This document shows, one piece after another, positions 26,721 to 36,267 of a stretch of 64,000 nucleotides of DNA. Location of the stretch: assembly GCF_003751265.1 (NCBI RefSeq), contig NZ_RJKN01000002.1, positions 248,001 to 312,000 on the forward strand, in the 5' to 3' direction. The stretch is from Pseudokineococcus lusitanus. Its GTDB lineage: Bacteria; Actinomycetota; Actinomycetes; Actinomycetales; Quadrisphaeraceae. Under the pieces are notes generated by a model, which saw nothing but the letters and a program-made list of their open reading frames with translations, was not told the DNA's origin and did not search any database. How positions within the stretch are numbered: the stretch's first letter is position 1; each line of letters starts with the position of its first letter. The position numbers were made by a program, and so were the translations under genes.

Positions 26721-29700
26721 GCGACGCGACCACGACGGGGACGCCGCCGGCGGAGGACCCGGGCGCGCCCCTGCCCTTCCGGCTGGCCGACCCCCTGCCG
26801 CGCGGCACGACCCTCCTCGAGGCGAGCGCCGGGACCGGCAAGACGTGGACGATCGCCGCGCTCGTCGCCCGCTACGTCGCCGAGGCCGGCCTGCCCGTGG
26901 ACCGGCTGCTCGTCATGACCTTCAGCCGCGAGTCGACCCGCGAGCTGCGCGAGCGCGTCCGGGCCCGCCTCGTCGAGGCGCGGGACGTCCTCGCGCACGA
27001 CCTCGGCGGCACCGCCGCGACGGCCCGCCCGGCCCCGGAGGACGACCCCGACGAGCTGCTGCGGATGCTGCGGGTCGGGGGACCCGACGCCGTCGCCCTG
27101 CGCCACCGGCGGCTCGCCGACGCGCTGGCGTCCTTCGACGCCGCCACGGTGACGACGACGCACGGCTTCTGCCAGCGCGTGCTCCTCACCCTGGGCGCCG
27201 GGGCCGACCACGACCCGCGGACCGAGCTCGTCGAGGACGTCCGCGACGTCGTCGACGAGGTGGCGCACGACTTCTACCTGCGGCGCTGGGGCGTGCCGGG
27301 CGCTGACGAGCCCGCCCTCACCCCCGAGGCCTTCCGCGACCTCGCCGTCGTCGCGGCGTCCGACCCGGCGACCGAGCTGCTCCCCCGCGAGGACGAGGCG
27401 GACGTGCCCGCCCTCCCGGCGCTGCGGGCGCGGGTGGGCCGCGCGGTGCGCGCCGAGGTCCAGCGGCGGCTGCGGGCGGCCGGGCAGATGGGCTACGACG
27501 ACCTGCTGCTGCGGCTCGCGCAGGTGCTCGAGGACCCGGACGGCGGGCCCCGTGCGCGGGCCCGGCTGCGGGCGCAGCACCGCGTCGTCCTCGTCGACGA
27601 GTTCCAGGACACCGACCCCGTGCAGTGGCGGGTCCTGCGCGCGGCCTTCCACGACGCGGACTCCGCCGCCGCGCCCGAGACCGGGGTGGCCCGCGCCCTC
27701 GTCCTCGTCGGCGACCCCAAGCAGGCGGTGTACGGCTTCCGCGGCGCCGACGTGCGCGCCTACCTCGAGGCGCGCGACGCGGCGGGCGACCTCCGGACGC
27801 TGGCCACCAACCAGCGCAGCGACGAGCCGGTCCTGCGCGGCCTCGACGCCGTCCTCGCCGGCGCGGCGCTCGGGGACGCGCGCATCCGGGTCCGGCCGCT
27901 GGCCGCCCGCCTCGTCGGGCGGCGCCTGCACGGCGTCCCGCCGGTGCGCCTACGGGTGGTCCCCCGCGACGCGCTGCCGCTGACGCGCGACGGGCTCGCA
28001 CGCGTCCCGGGCATGCGGCAGCGGGTCGTGGCGGACGTCGCCGCCCAGGTCGTGGAACTCGTGGGTGGCGAGGTGACGACGACGATGCCGGAGCGCCGGC
28101 GCCGCGCCGACCACCCGTCGTCCGCCCCGGACGGCCCGCCTCCCCCCACCGAGGTCGGGCAGCGTCCGCTCGCGCCGGGGGACGTCGCCGTGCTCGTCCG
28201 CACCAACGCGCAGGCGCAGATGGTCCGCGAGGCGCTCGAGCGGGTCCGGGTGCCGGTCGTCGTCGGGGGCCGCACGAGCGTCTTCACCACCCCGGCCGCC
28301 CACGACTGGGCGGTCCTCCTCGAGGCGCTCGAGCAGCCGCAGCGGGGCGCCCGCGTGCGGCTGCTCGCGCTCGGCGCCTTCGGCGGCCACGACGCGGCGT
28401 CGCTCGACGCGGGGGGCGACGCGCTCGTCGACGACCTCGGGCTGCGGGTGCGCGCGTGGGCGCGGCTCCTCGACGGCCGCGGCGTCGGCGCGCTGCTCGA
28501 GGCGGTCCAGCGGCCGCGGCCGGACCGGCCGGCGGGCCTCGCCGAGCGGCTGCTGGGGCAGGTCGGCGGCGAACGGCGGCTCACCGACCTCCGCCACGTC
28601 GGGCAGGTGCTCCACGAGACGGCGGTGCGCGACGGCCTCGGCGTCTCCGCGCTCCTCGCGTGGCTGCGCGAGCAGGTGGAGGAGGCCGGCCGCGACGGGG
28701 TCGTCGAGCGCAGCAGGCGCCTGGAGTCCGACGCCGCCGCCGTCCAGGTCCTCACCGTCCACTCGAGCAAGGGGCTCGAGTTCCCCGCCGTCCTCGTGCC
28801 CTTCGCGTGGGACATGTGGCAGAACAGCAAGCCGTCGACGGCCCTCGTGCACGACGCCGACGGGCGGCGCTGCCGCGACGTCGGTGGCGTCGGTGGCCCG
28901 CGCTGGGCCGAGCACGTCCGTGAGCACCACCGGGCGGAGTCCGACGAGGAGCTGCGGCTGGCCTACGTGGCCCTCACCCGGGCCGCGGGGCACCTCACCG
29001 CCTGGTGGGCCGGCACGACGAACACCGGGAGGGGACCGCTGCACCGGCTGCTGCTGCACCGCCCCCCGGGCACGTCCGCCGTCCTGCCCGGCGCGCCCGG
29101 CGACGACGGGGTCCCGCCGACCGTGGTGCCCGTGCCGTCCGACGACGACGTCCTCGCCGCGCTCGGGGCCCGCGCCGCCGCGGGCGACGGCTCCCTCGTC
29201 GTCGAGCGGGTCGCCGGCCCGCCGGCGCGCACGCCCTGGGTGCCGCCCGAGCGCGCCACCGCCGGGCTGTCCGCCGCGACGTGGCGCCGCGACCTCGACA
29301 CGTCCTGGCGGCGGACCTCCTACAGCGCGCTGACGGCGGCGGCCCACGACGCCGGCCCGGCGGGGCCCGTGCCGACCGGGAGCACGGCGCTCGGGGAGCC
29401 CGAGGGCGCTGTCGAGGACGACGAGCGGCTGCCCGCCGGCCCCGGCACGCCCGGGACGGGGGCGCCGGGCGACGAGGTCCCCGCCGTCCCGTCCGCGTGG
29501 GACGCGCTCGCGGGCAGCGCGCGCTTCGGCGTCCTCGTGCACGCGGTCCTCGAGGAGCTGGACCCCTCGACCCTGCCGCCGGCCGACGGGACGGGGCCCG
29601 ACCGCGCCCTGCGGGACCTCGTGGCCGAGCACACGGCGGCGCAGGGGCTCGTGCTCGACGTCGACGTGCTGACGTCGGGCCTCGACCTCGCCCTGCGGAC

Positions 29701-30385
29701 CCCGCTCGGGCCGCTCGCCGGCGGCCGGTGCCTCGTCGACGTGCCGGCGCGGGACCGGTTGCCCGAGTTGGACTTCGAGCTGCCGCTCGCGGGCGGCGAC
29801 GACCCCGGCACCGCGGCGGGGCGCCCGACGCTGGCCGGGCTCGTCCCGCTGTGGCGCCGGCACTGCCCCGACGGCCCCCTGGCCGGGTACGCCGACGCCC
29901 TGGCCGACCTCACGGCCGGGGGCCCCGGCGGTCACGGGACGGGCGGCGACGGCACCGACCTGCGCGGCTACCTCACCGGCAGCGTGGACGCCGTCCTCCG
30001 GCTGCCCGTGGAGGACGGCGACGGCGAGCGCTACGTCGTCGTCGACTACAAGACCAACCGGCTCGGCACGCCCGAGCAGCCGCTCACGGCGCGGGACTAC
30101 CGCCCGACGGCGATGGAGGACGCGATGGTCGCCGCGCACTACCCGTTGCAGGCGCTGCTGTACCAGGTGGCGCTGCACCGCTTCCTCCGCTGGCGCCTGC
30201 CCGGGTACGACCCGGGCCGGCACCTCGGCGGGGCGCTGTACCTCTTCGTCCGCGGGATGGTCGGGCCGGACGTGACGCCCGCCGCGGACGGCACGGTCCC
30301 CGGCGTCATGGCGTGGGCGACGCCGCCGGCGCTCGTCGTCGCGGCCTCCGACCACCTCGCCGGTCGGTCGGGGGGCACCCCGTGA
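26717..30385 (+). CDS. recB: Exodeoxyribonuclease V beta subunit RecB
   Basis: 3'-5' helicase and the only nuclease of RecBCD; 1222 residues. UvrD-like helicase motifs: Walker A EASAGTGKTWTI (about 36-47), MTFSRESTRELRERV, VLVDEFQDTDPVQW (Walker B), VGDPKQAVYGFRGAD, VLTVHSSKGLEFP, and LRLAYVALTRA. The C-terminal nuclease domain keeps YVVVDYKTN with the catalytic Asp and Lys, plus VHAVLEEL and YPLQALLYQVAL. GTG 26717 overlaps the recC stop, and the recB stop overlaps recD, so the three subunits are coupled. No terminator interrupts them. Confidence 0.95.
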   Translation: MSDATTTGTPPAEDPGAPLPFRLADPLPRGTTLLEASAGTGKTWTIAALVARYVAEAGLPVDRLLVMTFSRESTRELRERVRARLVEARDVLAHDLGGTAATARPAPEDDPDELLRMLRVGGPDAVALRHRRLADALASFDAATVTTTHGFCQRVLLTLGAGADHDPRTELVEDVRDVVDEVAHDFYLRRWGVPGADEPALTPEAFRDLAVVAASDPATELLPREDEADVPALPALRARVGRAVRAEVQRRLRAAGQMGYDDLLLRLAQVLEDPDGGPRARARLRAQHRVVLVDEFQDTDPVQWRVLRAAFHDADSAAAPETGVARALVLVGDPKQAVYGFRGADVRAYLEARDAAGDLRTLATNQRSDEPVLRGLDAVLAGAALGDARIRVRPLAARLVGRRLHGVPPVRLRVVPRDALPLTRDGLARVPGMRQRVVADVAAQVVELVGGEVTTTMPERRRRADHPSSAPDGPPPPTEVGQRPLAPGDVAVLVRTNAQAQMVREALERVRVPVVVGGRTSVFTTPAAHDWAVLLEALEQPQRGARVRLLALGAFGGHDAASLDAGGDALVDDLGLRVRAWARLLDGRGVGALLEAVQRPRPDRPAGLAERLLGQVGGERRLTDLRHVGQVLHETAVRDGLGVSALLAWLREQVEEAGRDGVVERSRRLESDAAAVQVLTVHSSKGLEFPAVLVPFAWDMWQNSKPSTALVHDADGRRCRDVGGVGGPRWAEHVREHHRAESDEELRLAYVALTRAAGHLTAWWAGTTNTGRGPLHRLLLHRPPGTSAVLPGAPGDDGVPPTVVPVPSDDDVLAALGARAAAGDGSLVVERVAGPPARTPWVPPERATAGLSAATWRRDLDTSWRRTSYSALTAAAHDAGPAGPVPTGSTALGEPEGAVEDDERLPAGPGTPGTGAPGDEVPAVPSAWDALAGSARFGVLVHAVLEELDPSTLPPADGTGPDRALRDLVAEHTAAQGLVLDVDVLTSGLDLALRTPLGPLAGGRCLVDVPARDRLPELDFELPLAGGDDPGTAAGRPTLAGLVPLWRRHCPDGPLAGYADALADLTAGGPGGHGTGGDGTDLRGYLTGSVDAVLRLPVEDGDGERYVVVDYKTNRLGTPEQPLTARDYRPTAMEDAMVAAHYPLQALLYQVALHRFLRWRLPGYDPGRHLGGALYLFVRGMVGPDVTPAADGTVPGVMAWATPPALVVAASDHLAGRSGGTP

Positions 30386-32298
30386 CGGGCGACCCGCGGG
30401 CGGGCGACGTGGCGCTGCGGGCGACGGGCCTGCTCCGCGACTTCAACCGCGCGGGGCTCCTCCAGGCCGCCGACGTCCACGTCGCGCAGCGCCTCGGCGT
30501 GCTCGGGGGCGAGGACGACGAGGCCGTGCTGCTCGCCGCGGCCCTCGTCGTCCGCTCGACCCGGCAGGGGTCGGTCGTCGTCGACCTGCGGACGGCGCAG
30601 GAGACGACCGCCGCCGACGACGTCGACGAGGACGACGCCCCCGACGCCGGGGCCGGCACCGACGTCCCCGACGACGGCCCCGCCTGGCCGGGCGCGGACT
30701 GGGCGGCCCGCGTGGCCGCCAGCCCGCTGGCGGGCGGGCCGCTGCGCGTGGAGGGCAGCCGCGTGTGGCTCGGGCGCTACCGCGACCAGGAGGAGCTCGT
30801 CGCGCGGGAGCTCGCCGCCCGGGCCGCCGACGTCCCGGACGACCTCGACCCGGCCGTGCTCGGGCGGGCGCTCGACCGTCTGTTCGCGCCGCAGGACGCC
30901 GACCAGCGCGAGGCGGCCGCCGGCTGCGCGCTCGCCCGCGTGTCCGTGCTCGCCGGCGGGCCCGGCACCGGCAAGACGACGACGGTCTCCAAGGTCGTCG
31001 CCCTGCTGCGCGAGCAGCACCCGACGTGGCGGGTGGCCCTCGCCGCCCCCACCGGGCGGGCGGCCGCACGCCTGGCCGAGGCCGTCCGCGACTCGACGGC
31101 GCGGCTGCCCGAGGAGGACCGCGAGCGGCTGGGGGAGCTGCCCGCGACGACGCTGCACCGGCTGCTCGGCTGGCGGCCCGGCGCGCGCCACCGCTTCCGG
31201 CACGACCGCTCGGACCGCCTGGCGCTCGAGGTCCTCGTCGTCGACGAGAGCTCGATGGTCTCCCTCACGCTCATGGCCCGGCTGCTCGAGGCGTTGCGCC
31301 CGCAGACCCGGCTCGTGCTCGTCGGCGACCCCGACCAGCTGGCCTCCGTCGAGGCGGGGACCGTGCTCGGCGACCTCGTGGACGCCGACGCCGGGCCGCA
31401 GGACCGTCACCCGCGGCTGGCGGACGCCCTCGCCCGCGCCGGCGCGCTGCCCGTGGGGCAGACCTCCGGCCGCCCCGACGCCGCGCACCGCCCCGTCACG
31501 GTCCGCGACGGCGTGGGCGTGCTGCGGACGACCCGCCGCTTCGGCGGCGTCGTGGGCTCGCTCGCCGCCGCCGTCCGCGAGGGTCGCGGCGAGGAGGCCC
31601 TCGCCGTGCTGACGGCCGGCGAGCCGGGGGCGACCCTGGTCCTCACGACGGCGGACGCCGTGCCGGAGAGCGCCCTCGACGCGGTGCGCGACGACGTCGT
31701 CGCCTCGGCCACCGCGCTCGGGGCGGCGGCGAGGGCGGGCGACGGCGGGGCCGCCCTCGCCGCGCTCGACCGCCACCGCCTGCTCACCGCCCACCGCGCC
31801 GGGCCCCGCGGCCTGCGTCGCTGGGGCGAGCTGGCCGAGCGCTGGACCCGCGCCGCCGAGGTCGCCGCCGGGCTGCCCCGCGTCCGCCGGGCCGACGGCC
31901 ACCACGTCGGCGAGCCGCTCATCGTCACGGTCAACGACCCGGCCACGGGCCTCGCCAACGGGGACGTCGCGGTGCTCGTCGACGACGGCGAGGGCGGTCT
32001 CGCCGCCGCCGTCGGCGTGGGGGGCGCACCCCGGCTCCTCCCGCTGGGCCGGCTGCCGAGCACCCGCCCCCTGCACGCCATGACGGTCCACCGCAGCCAG
32101 GGGAGCCAGTTCGACGCCGTGACCCTCGTCCTCCCGCCCGCGGGCTCGCCCCTGCTGACGCGGGAGACCCTCTACACGGCCCTGACCCGCGCCCGGGAGC
32201 GCGTGCGCGTCGTCGGTGACGCCGAGGCGCTGCTCGCCGCCGTGGCGCGCCCGGCCGCCCGGGCGTCCGGCCTGCGGGAACGCCTCAGGGGCGGCTGA
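30382..32298 (+). CDS. recD: Exodeoxyribonuclease V alpha subunit RecD
   Basis: 5'-3' helicase of RecBCD; 638 residues. An N-terminal interaction domain (about 1-180) precedes helicase domains with Walker A VLAGGPGTGKTTTVSKV (about 192-205), APTGRAAARLAEAV, TLHRLLGWRP, VLVVDESSMVSL (Walker B), and LVLVGDPDQLASVEAGTVLGD. Near the end are AMTVHRSQGSQFDAV and ETLYTALTRARERV. GTG 30382 forms GTGA with the recB stop. The order recC-recB-recD matches other actinobacteria that carry RecBCD. Confidence 0.95.
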   Translation: MTGDPRAGDVALRATGLLRDFNRAGLLQAADVHVAQRLGVLGGEDDEAVLLAAALVVRSTRQGSVVVDLRTAQETTAADDVDEDDAPDAGAGTDVPDDGPAWPGADWAARVAASPLAGGPLRVEGSRVWLGRYRDQEELVARELAARAADVPDDLDPAVLGRALDRLFAPQDADQREAAAGCALARVSVLAGGPGTGKTTTVSKVVALLREQHPTWRVALAAPTGRAAARLAEAVRDSTARLPEEDRERLGELPATTLHRLLGWRPGARHRFRHDRSDRLALEVLVVDESSMVSLTLMARLLEALRPQTRLVLVGDPDQLASVEAGTVLGDLVDADAGPQDRHPRLADALARAGALPVGQTSGRPDAAHRPVTVRDGVGVLRTTRRFGGVVGSLAAAVREGRGEEALAVLTAGEPGATLVLTTADAVPESALDAVRDDVVASATALGAAARAGDGGAALAALDRHRLLTAHRAGPRGLRRWGELAERWTRAAEVAAGLPRVRRADGHHVGEPLIVTVNDPATGLANGDVAVLVDDGEGGLAAAVGVGGAPRLLPLGRLPSTRPLHAMTVHRSQGSQFDAVTLVLPPAGSPLLTRETLYTALTRARERVRVVGDAEALLAAVARPAARASGLRERLRGG

Positions 32299-32393
32299 CG
32301 GGCGGCCCGACCACCGGGGATGCCATGACGGCCCTACTGTCACCCACGAGGGCCGTGCTCGGTCGCCACGTACCGACGCCCGGGTGAGGACGT

Positions 32394-33116
32394 ATGGAGT
32401 CCTACCGCTCGCGGCAGATCCTCCACCGCCTCCTCGACGAGGAGGTCACCTCGCCGACGCCCTCGGCCGACCGCCTCGTCGCCTGGTGCGCCCGCTCCCT
32501 GCCCGTCACGGGCGCGGCCGTCCTGCTCATGGCGCGGGGCCAGCCGGCCGGCACGGTCGCCGCCTCGGACGAGGTGGCGACGGGGCTCGAGGAGCTGCAG
32601 TTCACCCTCGGCGAGGGGCCGTGCGTCGAGAGCAGCGCGACGGGGCGGGCCGTGCTCGTGCCGGACCTCGCAGAGGCCGGGCGCCGGCGCTGGCCGACCT
32701 TCGCGGGGCGGGCCATGGCCCTGGGCGCGTGCGCCGTCTTCGCCCTGCCGCTGCGCGTCGGCGAGATCCGGCTGGGCGTGCTCGACCTGTACCGCGACGC
32801 CCCCGGCCCGCTCGTCGACGGCGACCTCGCGGAGTCGCTCGCCTTCGCCGACGCCGCCACCGCCCTCCTCCTGCACCTCCAGGACCAGGCCACGGCGGGC
32901 GTCGCACCCGGTGACGCACCCACGGCGCTCGGCCTCGAACACGGCCGGGCCGTCGTGCACCAGGCGACGGGCGTCCTGGCCGTCCAGACCGGCCTCGGGC
33001 TGCAGTCGGCGCTCGTCCTCCTGAGGGCCCGCGCGCACACCCTCGGCGTGCCCGTCGCCGACGTCGCCCGCGGTGTCGTCGACGGCACGCTCGACGTCCG
33101 GGACCCCTTCCCGTGA
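32394..33116 (+). CDS. GAF-ANTAR regulator 1
   Basis: Putative RNA-binding antiterminator of 240 residues. A GAF sensor domain (about 10-160; LGEGPCVESSATG, FALPLRVGEIRLGVLDLYRD) is followed by a C-terminal ANTAR domain (about 180-235; VVHQATGVLAVQTGLGLQSALVLLRARA). ANTAR domains bind paired hairpins in nascent mRNA and prevent termination. The ligand sensed by the GAF domain is unknown. ATG 32394 follows GAGGAC. A second GAF-ANTAR gene follows closely, so the two may act together. Confidence 0.87.
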   Translation: MESYRSRQILHRLLDEEVTSPTPSADRLVAWCARSLPVTGAAVLLMARGQPAGTVAASDEVATGLEELQFTLGEGPCVESSATGRAVLVPDLAEAGRRRWPTFAGRAMALGACAVFALPLRVGEIRLGVLDLYRDAPGPLVDGDLAESLAFADAATALLLHLQDQATAGVAPGDAPTALGLEHGRAVVHQATGVLAVQTGLGLQSALVLLRARAHTLGVPVADVARGVVDGTLDVRDPFP

Positions 33117-33166
33117 CCGCCACGGACGAGACCGGACCTCCCGACCACGACCGCAAGGGGACGACG

Positions 33167-33934
33167 ATGAACGCGCAGCAGCGCCTGGCCGAGGTCTTCG
33201 TCGAGCTGGCGGACACCCTCGTCGACGACTTCGACGTGACGGACTTCCTCACCACCCTCACCGAGCGGTGCGTCGAGCTGCTCGGGGCCGACGCCGCCGG
33301 TCTCATGCTCGCGGACGAGCGCGGCAGCCTCCAGCTCGTCGCCTCGACGACCGAGCGGGCGCGCCTCCTCGAGGTGTTCGAGCTCCAGACGGACGAGGGG
33401 CCCTGCCTCGACTGCTTCGCCAGCGGCGAGGCGCTGACGAACGTCGACCTCGAGGAGTCGGCGCGGCGCTGGCCGCGCTTCACCGAGGCCGCGGAGGCCA
33501 CGGGCTTCGGCAACACCCACGCCCTGCCGCTGCGCCTGCGAGGACGGGTCATCGGGGCGCTCAACCTCTTCACCGACCGCCGTCGGCCCCTCGACGACCA
33601 CGACGTCGTCGTCGGCCAGGCCATGGCGGACGTCGCGACCATCGGTCTTCTCCAGGAGCGCTCGCTCCGGGAGCAGACCGTGCTGTCGGAGCAGCTGCAG
33701 GCCGCCCTCCACAGCCGGATCGCCGTCGAGCAGGCCAAGGGCGTCCTCGCCGCCCGTTCCGGCGTCTCGGTCGGCGACGCCTTCACCGCCATGAGGCGCT
33801 ACGCCCGCGGCCACGGGCTCGCGCTGGCCGCGGTGTCCGCCGACGTCATCGACGGCACGCTCGCGGCCGACGTCGTCATGGCCCCCGCCGCCCCCGCCGC
33901 CCCCGGCGCCCGGGCTGCCGACCGGCGGCGCTGA
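33167..33934 (+). CDS. GAF-ANTAR regulator 2
   Basis: A paralogue of the preceding protein in layout, 255 residues. The GAF domain spans about 20-165 (QTDEGPCLDCFASGEALTNVDL, ALPLRLRGRVIGALNLF). The ANTAR domain spans about 175-235 (LHSRIAVEQAKGVLAARSGVSVGDAFTAMRRYA), the canonical family form. ATG 33167 has AAGGGG seven bases upstream and is preferred. A GTG at 33113, overlapping the previous stop as GTGA, would add 18 residues without homology. RNA targets are not evident in the window. Confidence 0.88.
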   Translation: MNAQQRLAEVFVELADTLVDDFDVTDFLTTLTERCVELLGADAAGLMLADERGSLQLVASTTERARLLEVFELQTDEGPCLDCFASGEALTNVDLEESARRWPRFTEAAEATGFGNTHALPLRLRGRVIGALNLFTDRRRPLDDHDVVVGQAMADVATIGLLQERSLREQTVLSEQLQAALHSRIAVEQAKGVLAARSGVSVGDAFTAMRRYARGHGLALAAVSADVIDGTLAADVVMAPAAPAAPGARAADRRR

Positions 33935-34046
33935 GCGGCCGCACGCCCGCCCGGCTGGCCCCCTCGCCGGGAGACCGCCAGGCTGAGGACGACATCCCGC
34001 CGCCCCGGACCCGGCTGCGCCTCCACCTCACGCCCAGGGGTCCGCC

Positions 34047-35153
34047 ATGAGCGACGTCGTCCACCTCCTCCCGGCCGCGGCCACCGCCGCGCCGCCACGC
34101 CCCGCGGGCCGGGCCCGCGCGCACCGCCAGACCAGTTCCTACACCGAGCTCGCCCGCGAGGTCCGCGCCGCAGGGCTGCTCGCCCGGCGGCGCGGCTGGT
34201 ACCTGGGCCGCATGGGTGCCGCCGTCGGTGCCCTCGCCGTCGTCGTCGCCGCCGCGGTGCTGCTGCGGGACAGCTGGCTCGTGCTCCTGCCGGCCGCCGC
34301 GCTGGCGCTCGTGCTCACGCAGTGCGCCTTCCTCGGCCACGACGGCGCGCACCGTCAGATGTTCACCTCGGCCCGGGCCAACGAGTGGGCCGGCCGGACC
34401 TTCGCGAGCCTGTGCTGCGGGCTCAGCCACGGCTGGTGGCTCGGCAAGCACACGCGCCACCACCAGGGGCCGAACCAGCGCGGCCTCGACGGCGACGTCG
34501 AGTCGAAGGTGCTGTCGTTCACGCCGGAGGCGGCGCGCGACCGCCGCGGCGCCCTCGCCTGGCTGACCCGCCGCCAGGGCTACGCCTTCTTCCCGCTCCT
34601 GCTGCTGCAGGGCCTGAACCTCCACGTCGACAGCACGAGCCGCCTCCTCGACCGGGCGCCGCTGCGCCGTCGCCCCCTGGACGCCGCACTCGTCGCCACC
34701 CACTGGGTCGTCTACCTCGCCCTGCTGCTCCTGCTCCTCGGACCCGGCCGGGGCGCCGCCTTCCTCGGCGTGCACCTCGCCGTCTTCGGCGTCTGCATGG
34801 GCCTCGCCTTCGCCCCCAACCACGTGGGGATGCCCGTCGTCCCGCGCGGCGGCGACGTCGACTTCCTGCGCCGGCAGGTCCTCGTGTCCCGCGACGTGCG
34901 CGGGGGCGCGCTCGTCGACCTCGTCATGGGCGGTCTGAACTTCCAGGCCGAGCACCACCTGTTCCCGAGCATGCCCCGCCCGCACCTGCGGCGGGCCCAG
35001 GAGCTCGTGCGCGCCCACTGCGCCCGGGAGCAGGTGCCCTACACGGAGACGTCCTTCCTCGGCGCCTACCGCGCGGTCGTCGGCCACCTCCACGAGGTGG
35101 GCCTGCAGGCCCGGCCGACCTTCTCCTGCCCCGTGGCCGCCGGGCTCCGGTAG
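34047..35153 (+). CDS. Fatty acid desaturase
   Basis: Membrane-bound di-iron desaturase of 368 residues that would insert a double bond into lipid acyl chains. The three His boxes are present: HDGAH (about 98-102), HTRHH (about 135-139) and QAEHHLFP (about 299-304). Paired hydrophobic segments lie around 55-92 and 215-260. It resembles the linoleoyl-CoA/delta-type desaturase group (COG3239), which may take acyl-lipid substrates. ATG 34047 follows AGGGG. No ferredoxin or reductase gene is adjacent. Confidence 0.9.
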   Translation: MSDVVHLLPAAATAAPPRPAGRARAHRQTSSYTELAREVRAAGLLARRRGWYLGRMGAAVGALAVVVAAAVLLRDSWLVLLPAAALALVLTQCAFLGHDGAHRQMFTSARANEWAGRTFASLCCGLSHGWWLGKHTRHHQGPNQRGLDGDVESKVLSFTPEAARDRRGALAWLTRRQGYAFFPLLLLQGLNLHVDSTSRLLDRAPLRRRPLDAALVATHWVVYLALLLLLLGPGRGAAFLGVHLAVFGVCMGLAFAPNHVGMPVVPRGGDVDFLRRQVLVSRDVRGGALVDLVMGGLNFQAEHHLFPSMPRPHLRRAQELVRAHCAREQVPYTETSFLGAYRAVVGHLHEVGLQARPTFSCPVAAGLR

Positions 35154-35165
35154 GCCGCGGCCGCA

Positions 35166-35209
35166 CGCGCCGACGCCCCGACGCCCGAGGGCGGCGGGGC
35201 GTCGGCGCG
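35166..35209. terminator. Bidirectional terminator between the desaturase and DUF6458 genes
   Basis: Perfect 15-bp stem (35166-35180 with 35195-35209) between convergent genes, 12 bases after the desaturase stop. Confidence 0.75.
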
Positions 35210-35226
35210 GAGGTGCCGGCGTGCGG

Positions 35227-35457
35227 TCAGCGACGCGGCGGCGGGAGGTCGCCGCGGCGGTCCTCCACGTACTCGACGCGGTCGACCCGGCGCTGCCGCT
35301 GGGCACCCTGGACGGCGCCCAGGACGATCGCGAGCACGCCGGCCGCGAGGCAGACGTAGCCGACGACGGTGAGGTCGACGGCGTCGATCGAGTCGCGGAC
35401 GGCGAAGGCGAGGACGCCGCCGACGACGAGGAGGAAGATCCCGAGCCCGAAGCGCAT
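35227..35457 (-). CDS. DUF6458 small membrane protein
   Basis: Protein of 76 residues with two membrane segments (about 3-20 and 28-50): MRFGLGIFLLVVGGVLAF, then AVDLTVVGYVCLAAGVLAIVLG, and a basic tail ending PPPRR. This matches the small actinobacterial DUF6458 family (GLGIFLLVVGAILAFAV type), of unknown function. ATG 35457 follows GGAG. The longer open frame upstream is low-complexity and overlaps a gene on the other strand, so it was not used. Confidence 0.8.
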   Translation of the reverse strand: MRFGLGIFLLVVGGVLAFAVRDSIDAVDLTVVGYVCLAAGVLAIVLGAVQGAQRQRRVDRVEYVEDRRGDLPPPRR

Positions 35458-35704
35458 GTGGAGCTCCGTCCTGCCGCCGGGTCGGCGACCGGTGGAGGCA
35501 CCGCCCTGGCGGCGGCACCGGTGGGCGCGATGGTCGCGCCGACGACGCCCGGGCGCCATCCGGGACGGGGCCGGGAGGGTCGTCCCGGCCCCACGGCCTC
35601 CCCACAGCGACCGCACAGCGCCGCGGTCGACGGTCGTCGTCGACGGGGCGGAGCAGCCGTCCCGCCGGGCCGCGGGAGCGCGGCGTCGACGACGGGACGA
35701 GGAC

Positions 35705-36229
35705 ATGGACGAGACCAGGCGCAGCACGCCCGCGACGGGCACCGGCCCGGCGGACGGCAGGACGGACGTCCCCCCGCCGCCGGCGCCCCCTGCCGCCGCC
35801 GCGGCGACCGGCCGGGCCCGTCGACGACGCCCCGGTGCCACGACCGTGGTGACGGCGGCCGGCGCACTGGTCGTCGGCCTCCTGGGCGGCGCGGGCATCG
35901 GGGCCGCCGTGGCCGCGCCCGCGCCCGTGACGTCGGTCCCGGCGGGCGCGACCACCGGCACCGTCGGCGAGCTGCCGCCCCCGCCACCGGGGGACGACGG
36001 GTCGCTCCCCCCGGGCGGCCCGGCCGTGCCCGGCACGGACGCGGGGACCGCCGACGGCGCGACCGGCCTCCCCGACGACGCCGGGACCCCGGCCGCCGAG
36101 GACGTCACGTACACCGTCGGGTGGCGGGCGACCGACGGGTCCCCCGCCGAGCTCCCCCCGCCGCCGGCCACGACGGCCGACGACGAGGTGGCCGTCCTCA
36201 CGACACGCGACGACCTCGTCACCGCCTGA
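35705..36229 (+). CDS. Hypothetical Pro-rich single-pass membrane protein
   Basis: Protein of 174 residues with no recognised domain. A Pro/Ala-rich N-terminal cytoplasmic part (1-50, ending RARRRRPG) precedes one membrane segment (about 51-75, TTVVTAAGALVVGLLGGAGI). An extracytoplasmic Pro/Gly/Asp-rich region (ELPPPPPGDDGS, AELPPPPATT) reaches the C-terminus. ATG 35705 lies just behind GACGAGGAC. The opposite strand is also open here, so the call rests on the membrane segment and basic stop-transfer pattern. Confidence 0.55.
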   Translation: MDETRRSTPATGTGPADGRTDVPPPPAPPAAAAATGRARRRRPGATTVVTAAGALVVGLLGGAGIGAAVAAPAPVTSVPAGATTGTVGELPPPPPGDDGSLPPGGPAVPGTDAGTADGATGLPDDAGTPAAEDVTYTVGWRATDGSPAELPPPPATTADDEVAVLTTRDDLVTA

Positions 36230-36267
36230 CGTCGCTCCTGCGCGCGACGGGCGGGCGGCGCGGCGGG

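Noticed and set aside
35227-36222. 331-codon leftward frame including the DUF6458 gene
   Set aside because: Only the last 76 residues have family sequence; the upstream part is Ser/Pro/Gly low-complexity and has no start site near it.
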